In this document: piece by piece, positions 1 to 10,269 of the stretch
Position numbering within the stretch: position 1 is the first letter of the stretch
How the letters are laid out: each line of letters opens with the position of its first letter
Source: Heliocidaris tuberculata
Lineage: Eukaryota; Echinodermata; Echinoidea; Camarodonta; Echinometridae
Direction: 5' to 3'
Assembly (NCBI GenBank): GCA_025618425.1
Contig: CM046850.1
Span: forward strand, 22,735,907-22,799,906
Length of the DNA stretch: 64,000 bases
Position numbers and translations under genes: made by a program
Notes under the pieces: model-generated
Database searches by the model: none
Told to the model about the DNA's origin: nothing
What the model saw: only the letters and a program-made list of their open reading frames with translations

Positions 1-837
1 AATTAGAAAGATGATAATCATTACTAAAGTTACAATGGTAAACGAATAAACCATGTGCAAGTTAGTTTTTGAACTGTTATTCTTCTTTGATGTTTGTGTT
101 ACTACTGGTGTTGGAGTAGAAATATGGCTTTTGGAAGATGTTGAATCTTCTGGAGGTGTTGTAACCGTGCTTACAGGACATGGGTCTGTGAGGTTTTTGT
201 ATGGATCCCATTTGTAGTCATTACAATCACATCTGTCACTAGGTTGTCCTATGGCAACAGAACAACAAAACGCAGGCTGTGAATACCTAATCCGAATAGT
301 TCGCTCTAGAGTAGTTAATGTTTCGGTGTCTGTCGTCAGAGCAGATACCCTTATGCCGTTTTGATGGCAAACAACTTCACCAGCCACACTACCCACAGGA
401 GCTGCGCAGTGCAGTAAGAGCCAGTCGTCAATCACATCTTCCCTATTCCATCCACAAGACGCCCTACCTGGTAGATAATCAACCTTAAGTATGAATCTTT
501 TAATCATATTATCACCATCTGTAAGGATGTATAATCCGTCATGTATTCTTGAGACTGGAGACAATGACCATCGGAATGAACAGCTTTCAGTGTCATTATA
601 AATGATATATTGATTGTTATGGAATGGCATTAATTTTGTAATAGGTAAATTGTGCTTTGGAGCTCTATATTTTAAACTGACAGAACTGTTACAATTGACT
701 CTGAAGGAAATGTGTGCATTGTCCCCTTCTGTAAAGTTCATTATTTCAATCCTACCCTTGATGAATGTGATTGAGTTTAAAATAATGATGAAAATGCTCA
801 ATATATATATACACGGAACTCTTGAAAAGTTGAACAT
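1..837 (-). CDS. Ig-like type I membrane protein, 3' end cut by window edge
   Basis: I read one uninterrupted minus-strand frame from the ATG at 837-835 to the left edge (279 codons, no stop). It starts with a hydrophobic signal peptide (about 28 residues, ending near FIKG). An Ig-like N-terminal region follows, with NCNSS and a conserved cysteine before a DGLYIL motif. A second cysteine-rich domain contains VDYLPGRASC, HCAAPVG, QPAFCCSVAIG and a DPYKNLTDPCP ending. A Ser/Thr-rich stalk comes next, then the start of a membrane helix (YSFTIVTLVMIIIFL) at the edge. It is a clear paralogue of the gene at 20151-21095, which supplies the expected length (about 310 aa). No intron is visible. The family function is unknown to me; a cell-surface receptor or adhesion role is inferred from the architecture only. 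Confidence 0.8.
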   Translation of the reverse strand, partial: MFNFSRVPCIYILSIFIIILNSITFIKGRIEIMNFTEGDNAHISFRVNCNSSVSLKYRAPKHNLPITKLMPFHNNQYIIYNDTESCSFRWSLSPVSRIHDGLYILTDGDNMIKRFILKVDYLPGRASCGWNREDVIDDWLLLHCAAPVGSVAGEVVCHQNGIRVSALTTDTETLTTLERTIRIRYSQPAFCCSVAIGQPSDRCDCNDYKWDPYKNLTDPCPVSTVTTPPEDSTSSKSHISTPTPVVTQTSKKNNSSKTNLHMVYSFTIVTLVMIIIFLI

Positions 838-2918
838 TTTGATATAAATGTCAGTCTGTCAATGATAATACAAAAAAAAAAAATAACACGTCTCCCTACA
901 ACTCGTTGTTATTTAAGAGTTTTTCAAAATGAATTAATTTACTTATCACACTAGCCCTACGATAATTATTTTATGATTTTAAACATATAGTAATAAGGAC
1001 AACACTTACCATATCATGTGGAATTACTAGTTGCCTGATTACTTTGAAGTATTAAACGAAGATAATTTTGGATCACGAAAATTAAATTCCTCTTGTTAGG
1101 AAAACTCTTTGGCCCGCACTTGAACTTTAGATCATCTTAGCTTTGTAAACTCTCTTAAGTGCATACAGTTGGTCCACCGATTTATGGACTGCAAACTATC
1201 ACATCTTTTTCTTGAAAAAACTAAATTAATATACTGAAACTTGTATGGGAGAAATCAATGTATTATTTTCATGTTATATTCAAATTAATTTTGTTTCTTC
1301 ATTTTGTTACATAATTACATTAACTTACACGGAATTTTGAGGTTGACACTAGGCCTTTTTACATATCAGTGGACTATCTACTTGAGAGGCAAGGTTTAAC
1401 TTAGCATGAGGCCGGTTTCGAGAATACGATTCCTCTGGACTCTGGTAGTCAGAAATAAATCGTTCGATCATTCCTTTTTCTGCTTGTCACACCCTTCTGA
1501 CCTTCACTGTTTTGCGTTGTAGATGAAAATATTCCAACTTTCAAATGCGTTCTGGTTTGTCTCCACTCGTTCTTTAAACCTAGATCCTCTAATAATGGTG
1601 GAAATTGTTAAACAAAATTCTCCTTGTCTACAGATGTTACTCCATGCAGTTGCTGTTTAAAGTTCTGTGGATGCTCGACGTGCTAGTCATTTCCGGTAGA
1701 TGTTCTGGAAAAAAAAAAGATTTTTTTGAGTGAGCACCATAAATAATGTAGTGAAGACATCATTCGATTTTCGGTATTTGAATACAGTCATAATCACAAC
1801 GATCTCTTTTAGGTTGCAATTGTTAACTATGATGTGCCGACGAAAATAAATTTAAAGTATACATAACACACGTGGCGCTCGGGGGGGGGGGCACAGGCCC
1901 CCCCCCCACACACACACTTTTTTAAGTAACCACAAAGTGCCCCTTTTCAGAAAATTGCCGCCTTTCTCTCTGAAAAGTGCCCCTTTCTTCTATTTCTTCC
2001 ATTACACATAACTGCAGTATCTACAACCAATTCGGATAAAGACAGAAACAATAAAATATCAAACATGATGACAGATAATGTATTAATTAGGATGGAGGGT
2101 AATACTAATATCTCAAAATTATACCTTTAGTTTTTTCTGCTCTGTGTTTACCCTTTGTAGTGCCCGATTATTTTTTTTCTTCAAAGAGTGCCCTTTTTAT
2201 TGATGTCCCCATCTTTTACAGCGAACCATACAATAATTTTACTGAAATCATAACTCCTCTCTGTTGTATTAACTACCGTACTATAGTAATAACATCGCCC
2301 AACAGATATCTTTGAACTACAGAGTTCTTTCCCCTAGATTTTCATGATTGATATTGAGGATTCACACCATTGTGAGGTTTGTTGGAATGATTTATCTATT
2401 GCACACGAGACGTCATTTACGACTATCGCATTCCCTAATCAATCCTATGACGGCAATTAGGGCATTTGCCTACAAAACAAAGCATTGTTGGCACTGATAA
2501 TTTTTCATTCTCTTTTTTTACGCGGAGCGTTCAAAATTCGCATCAGTCGCTGACGCAATCCTGTATCAGGCATATGACGCCTCCAACACTCGTGTGCACC
2601 GGGCTTTACATACACGCTCATGTCATCATGGTTATGGCGGCATGGGGGCGGGGAGGGGGGGGGGGGGGGCTTGGGCAAAACCTCCAGATATTGTTTCAGT
2701 AACCGAACAGTTGTTATTATTAAATTTTTTTTCTTTGGGGGGGGGGGCCTTAGCAAGAATCCCCCTCTGAGCTTAGAAATGATCCTGTCATATTCTAAAT
2801 GACTGATGGATCGGTTGCATGATTTATTTATTTTTGGGATTGTCTTAATAAAAAAAATAATTAAAAAAAAAAACCAAATCGTTTGTTTTCATTTCTTTTT
2901 CGTTGTTGTTTTGTTTTA
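838..2918. other. AT-rich flank upstream of the Ig-like gene, with G/C runs
   Basis: No exon is recognisable. The first 130 bases upstream of the start resemble 7590-7680, so a shared 5' UTR or promoter is possible. Shorter resemblances continue toward 1.7 kb (compare 1635-1705 with 7975-8040). From 1880 on there are G/C homopolymer runs (1881-1906, 2654-2670, 2738-2748) of the kind seen inside hAT-like MITEs elsewhere in the window. Confidence 0.5.
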
Positions 2919-2984
2919 TTTTTGTTTTTGTTTTTGTTTTTGTTTTTGTTTTTGTTTTTGTTTTTGTTTTTGTTTTTGTTTTTT
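2919..2984 (+). repeat. (TTTTTG)n microsatellite
   Basis: About eleven tandem hexamers of TTTTTG lie inside a longer T-rich tract. The Phe/Cys-rich open frame across it is an artefact of the repeat. Confidence 0.95.
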
Positions 2985-3297
2985 TGCCTTTCTCTGCTTC
3001 CTCTGCAGTAGAGCATTCTTCAAATTATTATGTTGTTCTTGATTCAAGCGTTCTTTTTCATTGATCCCATAATCAAAAGTAATATGCCATAATGCCGTTG
3101 ATTGCTACAAATAGCAAGGGCATTATCCGTCAGTCTAGATTCCCCGATTGCCCTTTCAATATAATTTTCAAACAGTAGACATTTTTGACACCATTATCTT
3201 TAAATAATCAATAGTCTATTGATGTTGGACAGGCAGTGCCGCCTCCACCCAAACAACACACACATTCACGACCAAGTACACACGGTGAAGGTATAAG

Positions 3298-3425
3298 TCC
3301 TATTATATTCTTAATAATAATAATAATTATTATTATTATTATTATTACTATAATAACACAAATTGTATTTACCCAGGGAAGCCTTAGCAGCATCAGTACT
3401 GTTCTTCTTGAGGCCCTGCAATTTT
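3298..3425 (-). repeat. truncated SINE 3' tail with (AAT)n
   Basis: Read on the minus strand it has the 3' body seen at 61176-61395: a GGGCCTC box, an AGTACTGATG box and a CCTGGGTAAATA box, then an AAT/ATT microsatellite tail. The tRNA-like head is missing. Confidence 0.6.
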
Positions 3426-6400
3426 GAAATTGAAATTGAAATTCACATTTATTTCCTTCAGACAATAATAAAGTATTTGGCAAATAAGGATCAATACAGT
3501 AAATGTAACAACACTGTAAGAAATAATATGCCCATTGGTAATTTTTACTGATTTTTCCCATGTAGAATTTACTTCAGAACATAAGTTTTGCCACTTACGC
3601 ACTCGATTTAAGTCTTACTAACTCAAACTTTCAATTTAGTAGAATATACGTGAAATTTTAAAGTAAAATACATACAAAAGAAAATTTAAGTAATTTCAAC
3701 TTGTATCAATTTAGTAATGTTAACTCAAAATAAGAAGTTATATGTATTACTCAAACAATTTACGTTGATTGTACTTATCTTTTTTAAGTGAAGACTGATG
3801 CACTGCGTAATATAAGTATTACCATAATTCATGAATATTCATAAAGACCAAATTAATCTCTTTTTTTTTTAATAAAACAATTCTTCTTTTTTTTGTGGTT
3901 GAATGAAGATTTAAGAAGTATAAAATATTTCCTTCATTTAAGCAAAGATAAGATGATAAGACAATTTTCTAATGTCACTCAATTCAAAACAAATCAAAAC
4001 TTGATATTTCAGGAAAATTGTCAACCAATTTTCCTTTGAAGATGATACAATCGAGTATATATAGAATTCGGAGCCCTTCCAACAGTTGACAAATTAAAGC
4101 GTAAGTAACTGTTTGTTGGTGATGATGATAGATAATTGGTGAAATCCTACATCATGTAAATTGAATAAGTGTCAGTGAATGTTAGATGGGTACAAATTTA
4201 AAAATAGTTTTCTATCATGATTGCAATACTTAAATTATTAACTCCGTAAAAAACCATTATGAAGCAAAATAAGAAAATTCTACTTTAAAATTTCCTGCGA
4301 CAAATACTTAAAATAATCAAGGCAATCTGTTGACAAACATTTTTTTAGTAATTTCAACGATTTTTTTTTTTTACAGTGAAGTGGGGAAGCGAAAACCCGA
4401 AAAGCGGGGCTTGTGTTGGGAACGCCGTAAAAAAAAAAGTAATTTTTTTAAATGTTACTAGAGGGGCATCAGCATAAACATTTTGTGTGTTTTCTTAAGT
4501 CAGATAAATAAAATTGGTACAGGAAGGAGGATGTAACAGATTGAAAAGAGGAGATGGATTCCTACTGGTTTTGGAGTGACAAAGGAGGGGTTGGTCTTTA
4601 TGAACCCCTTCTGTAGGGCTTTGGGAAGGGGTTGATCCCCCACGTACATCAATCCCCCCCCCCCCGAAAGGATTCTAGAAGATAATTATCCCTTGAGCTA
4701 CCATCCAAGCTACAACAATTCCCCTTGTACATTAACCCTTGTACATTAACCCCCCCCCCCCCCCGCCGTGACCAGTTTGGGTAGTTTTTTCGTTCGAGGA
4801 AAGTTGTCGGGGGGGGGGGGGGGAACGGTCAGAATTCAATTTCATTATTTTCTTGACTTGAGGAGCTTTATGATAAAGTAATCTGAAAGCTATACTTATT
4901 CCAATATTTTACCCCTAAGGGGCGATCAGTTGAAGGCTAGTTTTCGTTCGGGGAAAGCTGTCTGGAGCATGGGCGGAAATATGCAGGAAATTCTTTTCAT
5001 CAGGGGGGTCGTCCCCCCCCCCCCCCGCTGATGAATAGAATTGCGTAACACATCTCCGCCACTGGTCTGGAGGGTGGGGGGGGGGGGTAAGTCCACAGAT
5101 AGTTTGTCTTGACGTATGTAGCAGCAGTTCACGCGTTCTCAATAAGAGTTTTTTTTTTGAACTCATTTCAAAGGAGGAATATTACACTTTGTACTAAAAT
5201 ACAATGACTTTTATAACCTATTATTCATAATAACTCGTTAAATTAAAATAAATCTACAAAATTTACGTTCACATTTTATCATTAACAAGAGAGGAAGAAA
5301 AAAAAAACGTGTATCCCAAAGTTAAAATTGGCAATTCGACTTTTTAATGGAGGGATTTAATACGCAGCTTTGATCCTACACAATTCCAACTTAGATGTAT
5401 ATGCAGCATGAATAATTACCTTAGGCCACATTCTGATGTCAGTAGTCTAGACCTATGACTGGTGCTTGAGTAGATATCTCTTTTAAGTTTACACGAAAGC
5501 AGCCAGCTTTGCGCAGACATTAACCAATGACATAACATATTACAATACTGAATAGAATGCTATAGTTTTACTATATACTTACCCAGAGAGCTGGAATATT
5601 GGCCACGTTTATAGTGGGTGATTCCTATTGGTATTTTCCTTAACAAGCGATATGTCTATATTTGATTCTGGTTTGTTAAAACAATATGTTTTTGTCCACA
5701 GATGAAAAGCTGTCAGCTTTCACGTTTTTAGGAAAGCTTACACCTGATTGGTGAATGGAAGGATAATATCGGAATAATTATAAGTAATTTGCATAATTTG
5801 TGGCAGGTGGCCAATATTGATTCAAAATAGTACGAGTTGGATCCTATCCTTTGATTTAAAAAAGATTGGTGGGCTGAAAACTCCGATGATCCTTGTTTTG
5901 CATAGATTTTTCTATGATACATGTTTACTTTTGACTAAAGTTTTGTTGCTCAGGATTCTACTTTGTATCATGATTTCATTGAAAAAGAAAAAAAAAATTA
6001 AGAAGAAATGTATGGCAAATAGTTTCTCAAGTTCACTATATGTCACAAATCCAATGCCTCTGAAAATGCAAACATAGGCGTAGTAGTCGGGGGCTGGGGC
6101 TGCAGCCCATAAGAATATTGCAATTACCAATGTGTGGGCAACCGGCAGTTCATGTTCTGGCACCCACCACCATATTCACGCAGTGAGGTGGTCTATTTGT
6201 ATTTTGTATTTTGTATTTTGTGATTATTTTAAAGGGAATATCTTATCGAGAAGTCAAAATTACATTTTCACTATAATTAAAGGTCAACATTATTCTTAGA
6301 AACTGCCACCTTCGGTTGGCGAGGAACAACAATGTTTAAAGATTTTCACACAGTTAAAGCTCGTTCATACGGAAGCTTATAAGTGCCAACCAGATGACGA

Positions 6401-6477
6401 GATAAGAAGACGAGAAGACAGGTTAAATGAGGAGAAGACGAGATAAGAAGACGAGAAGACAAGTAAAATGACGATAA
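3426..6477. other. non-coding interval with homopolymer runs
   Basis: I see no supportable coding exon. The interval is AT-rich and has long C and G runs near 4660, 4752, 4811, 5017 and 5079. These are probably eroded MITEs of the G/C-tract type. Short open frames here are low-complexity. Confidence 0.5.
4050..4103 (+). promoter_or_regulatory. possible TATA promoter and short 5' exon
   Basis: A TATA-like GAGTATATATAG at about 4053-4064 is followed 25-35 bases later by CTTCCAACAGTTGAC. A strong splice-donor match (AAGC|GTAAGTAA) comes at about 4098. The spacing is right for a core promoter with a short untranslated first exon on the plus strand. I could not find a matching downstream coding exon, so this may be chance. 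Confidence 0.2.
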
Positions 6478-6826
6478 GACGAGTTGTTGGAACTCGGCAA
6501 TTCGACTTATTCTGGACAAGAAGACGAGAAGACAAGACATTTGTTGGAACTCAGCATGCCGACTTATTTGAGACAAAAAGACGAGAAGAAAAGTTGTTGG
6601 AACTCCCCAAGTCGACTCATTTTGGACAAGAAGACGAAAAGACAAGTTAAATGACGATAAGTCGAGTTGTTGGAACTCGGCAAGTCGACTTATTCTGGAC
6701 AAGAAAACGAGAAGACAAGTTGTTGGAACTCGGCCTGTCGGCATGCCGACTTATTTGAGACAAAAAGACGAGAAGACATGTTGTTGGAACTCGGCAAGTC
6801 GACTCAATTTGGACAAGAGACAGAAA
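6478..6826. repeat. about 53-bp minisatellite
   Basis: Six imperfect units each begin GTTGGAACTC and contain a GTCGACTT or GCCGACTTA core, a GACAAGAAGACGAGAAGAC box, then the next unit. Two subtypes occur (TTCTGGACAAG and TTGAGACAAAA), and some units carry an extra AAATGACGATAAG insertion. Degenerate GAAGACGAG repeats extend left to about 6395. The 132-codon antisense open frame across it is repeat-driven. Confidence 0.85.
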
Positions 6827-7183
6827 TGTGACAGTATACCAATGAAAAAAAAAATAGAACTAAGACAAAAACAAGGACTACATCTGCGAGTGCATTCGAG
6901 TTGAGCGAGGGAAAAATCAGAATATCGTTTCTGTAATTATTGTAAAATCTTTTCCAATAATCTTCTTGGGGAATTTAAATGGTATCCGCGAACAGTGAGT
7001 CCATCCCTGAAAACTTCCTTTTATAAATCATCAACTTTCTGATATATTCGAAACGATGTCACTCTTTTCATTCCTGGACTCGTCTGATTCGAACATGGTC
7101 TCTGATGAGAATTTTCAGCTGTTTCTAAAAACTGGGGATCGTCTGAAATTATAAGTGTGTTCAATGATGATTAAGGTGTTACG

Positions 7184-7640
7184 TTCAGCAATCAAAGTAA
7201 GCAAAATGATGAAAATTGCTCATTCCATGTTTACACAGAACTCTTGAAAACTTTTTGGCTATCAGTGTCAGCATGGTCAGTCCGTCAATAAAAGACGCCG
7301 AAATGATAAAAGGCAGAACTTCTCCCTATTAAAAACTCGTTGCTACTTTCGATACTGTAAATTGACTGAACTGTTACAACTGACCCTAAAGGAAATGTGT
7401 GTGCATTCTCCCCTTCTGTAGAGTTCTTTTTTTTTTCAATATTAGCCTTGATTAATGTGGTTGAGTTAAAAATGATGAAAATGCTCACTATGAATTTACA
7501 CGGACCTCCTGAAAACTGAATCAGTTTGGATTTCAGAGTCCATAAACTCTGTCGAATAAAAGACGCAGAAATTATACAAGACAAAAATTCTCTCTAGAAC
7601 TCGTTGCTACTTAAGAGTTTTCAGAAGGGATTCATTTACT
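7184..7640 (-). pseudogene. two tandem broken 5' ends of the Ig-like gene family
   Basis: The segment 7345-7640 (minus) matches the signal peptide and first Ig residues of the gene at 1-837. Shared elements are a PC...SIFIIFNS hydrophobic core, a TEGENAH motif, and the 5' UTR with an AACTCGTTGCTACTTAAGAG box. Directly next to it, 7184-7345 repeats the same start region (AGAGTTCTGTGTAAACATGG) in more decayed form. Frames break soon after the Ig start and no second domain follows. Both look like partial duplications of the first 200-300 bases of a family member. Confidence 0.65.
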
Positions 7641-8604
7641 CATCATATTACTGTAATTGTTTTATTTTGTATTTATTTTCGAAAACTGATATCGAAAATA
7701 GAGCAACTATAGGACAGCACTGGCAATATCACATTGAAGTACTTGTCCGAGTCCCTGAATTATAAGCGGGAGATCATGCTGAACGACGAAAACTCAGAGG
7801 CATATATTTTCTAAAGCTGCCTAGCAAGTAATATTAATCATGTCCTGGCTTATTTTTTTAGTCCACTGATTTATGCCAATTGTCAACTAAAGCCAATTGT
7901 CAACCCCTAAGTTCCGTATAAATTAATTTAATTACGTGAGTAATTATGTTACTCCATGTAATTCCATCCTGAAGTATCCATGACTATTCGATGTGCTAGT
8001 CTTTGTCGGTTAATATTTCTTGTATAGCGCTCATGTCTGTCAGACTTGACATTCCTGGCGCTCCACAATTACATACTTTAGACTGAGAAAAATCTTGTAA
8101 TGATCAGATCTTTCAATTGTTTTGCCTGTTTTCGAATTCCTGTTTATTATAATCACTATGAAACCACTCTTCATTTAAAAAGTGATGTACCACATATACT
8201 TGAATAAATGAGGAAAACACATCCAAAAAATGATACCGCCTTCTCTGCTTCCTACATTTATGATACATCAATCATAAAGAGAATGTCAAGTGATTTTTTT
8301 TTTTAATCGAAATGTAGACAAACAAACCCTCTCTGCTGCTCTGTTTTGTTCACAATAATGAAATACTTGAATTCTTTTATTAATTTCATCACACAAAGGA
8401 TGGCCTTCCAATGACAAAAGAATCCGCAGCCAAATGTTTACAATGGCAACACTTCAGGTTTTACCGTCATTCAACGGCAGAGGAGGGTCCATTATCATTG
8501 GCTGCATGACGCAAGCTCTCTGAGAAACTAACAATAATTCTAACAATAAATGTAAGGTGCTAAAACAAACACCATCTTGTGACCGAAATATATATATATA
8601 TATA
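7641..8604. other. non-coding interval
   Basis: No exon is seen. Parts (7975-8040) resemble 1635-1705 upstream of the left-edge Ig-like gene, so the duplication that produced the 7.2-7.6 kb relics probably included upstream DNA. Confidence 0.4.
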
Positions 8605-9284
8605 TATAAGTGTGAGGATGAGAGAGGAGACGGAGACGTGGGACGTAGCTGTACTTCAACTTTATTCAAGCTTTCGGCCTTCCCGGCCTTCTTCAGGATC
8701 TGAAGACAATACAATGCAAACATAGCATACACACTCGTATAATTTTGTATATTTAACAAATACGTACAATTACATATTTATATAAGCATAATATGGTGAT
8801 ATGCATTAAATATTACAATTAACTTGTGTGAATGATAAAAAACATGGCTCTAAAATATTGTACAGAAATGAAATGTAAAAGAGCTTACCTAAAGTCAAAG
8901 GTCAGTAATTTATTCACACTTGACCGCACTCCTTTACACACACACACACATCCAAATACCACACATATACATCAGTAAGCCGTAACGAAACCTCACTTTA
9001 GGTAAGCTCTTTTACATTTCATTTCTGTACAATATTTTAGAGCCATGTTTTTATCATTCACACAAGTTAATTGTAATATTTAATGCATATCACCATATTA
9101 TGCTTATATAAATATGTAATTGTATGTATTTGTTAAATATACAAAATTATACGAGTGTGTATGCTATGTTTGCATTGTATTGTCTTCAGATCCTGAAGAA
9201 GGCCGGGAAGGCCGAAAGCTTGAATAAAGTTGAAGTACAGCTACGTCCCACGTCTCTGTCTCCTCTCTCATCCTCACACTTATA
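8605..9284. mobile_element. foldback element, about 290-bp inverted arms, hammerhead-like core
   Basis: The left arm 8605-8894 and right arm 8996-9284 are near-perfect reverse complements around a roughly 100-bp CA-rich spacer. Each arm contains CTGAAGA, a GGCC/GGCC hairpin and GAAA (9193-9217; mirror at 8672-8696). That matches the conserved core of hammerhead ribozymes found in the terminal repeats of Penelope-like elements. Flanking (TA)n tracts sit on both sides. No coding capacity is visible. It could be inverted Penelope terminal repeats or an unrelated MITE. Confidence 0.75.
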
Positions 9285-9520
9285 ATTTACCGAGACGCCG
9301 TCGAAATGTTGAAGTTAGGTATCTTCGCATCTATATATATATATATATATATAATATCACACAACACGTACAAGGCATCTGTCTCATTTTTATCAATGTA
9401 TTTTGTCAAATAACATTTCCTTTTAGTTTTCTGTCCTCCAATGTTTACTATTTTCGATTTTAGTGCCCTTCTGTCGTTGCTCACGGATCCGTTTTCCCGT
9501 ATTCAAACTATATATTCAAA

Positions 9521-9535
9521 TCACACACACACACA

Positions 9536-9569
<34 letters not shown>
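9521..9569. repeat. (CA)n microsatellite
   Basis: About 24 CA dinucleotides with one CGCG interruption. Confidence 0.95.
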
Positions 9570-9573
<4 letters not shown>

Positions 9574-9700
9574 TAATTGTAAGGACATAACATTATACAA
9601 CAGCTTTGGCAACTCTCGTTGAAATACATATAATTGTGAGAAATGAAAATGAGAGAATAATGGTTGCGTAGCTTTAATCAAAGTTCCCCAGATATATATA

Positions 9701-10159
9701 CAGTGGCGGATTCAGGGGGGGGGGGCAATCCCGGCCCGTACCCCCCCCCCCTTTTGAGGGAAAACAATGCAATGTGCCCCCCCCCCTATTTGCGATTGTG
9801 CCCCCCCCCCCCTTTTCGAGCAGAAAACCTTTTTTTTTTTTTTTTTTTGCTTGTCAGAGAATTATGAAGTGGAACTGGACCCCCATAACCCCCCCCCCCC
9901 CCCCCCCCCACTCAGCGACTTTTGGAGGGCTGGCGAAATTTTTTTTTTTTTGCTCGCAAGTACCCCCCCCCCCCCCCTCCAAAAAACAAAACAACAACCA
10001 AAAAAAATCATCACATTTCAGGTGCCGTAGTTTTGTTCTAAACAATAATTTTTTTGTGTCGGGGACAGAACAACACATTATGTGTGTTTGTTCGTGTGGT
10101 GAGGCACATTTCTCCAGGGGCACGGACCCCCTTGCCCCCTAACCCTGGATCTAGCACTG
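9701..10159. mobile_element. hAT-type G/C-tract MITE
   Basis: The left end CAGTGGCGGATTCAGG and the right end CCTGGATCTAGCACTG are inverted copies. The interior has several C runs of 9-19 bases, a T18 run, and the internal CAGCGACTTTTGGAGGGCTGG block shared with 48649-48917 and 62025. No clean target duplication is seen, so the copy may be composite. Confidence 0.65.
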
Positions 10160-10269
10160 GGTAGGTCTATCTCTACAGTACAGTGTCAGTTATGTATTAA
10201 TACTATGTTGATCGAATGTCATTACTTTGCTGGTTGATTAGATTTTATTCTTTAGGTATGTACATGATA

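Noticed and set aside
2806..3042. Phe/Cys-rich plus-strand frame
   Set aside because: Product of the (TTTTTG)n repeat.
6346..6744. 132-codon minus-strand frame with repeated FLSRIS and EFQQL
   Set aside because: It only reads through the 53-bp minisatellite. There is no start context, splice site or domain.
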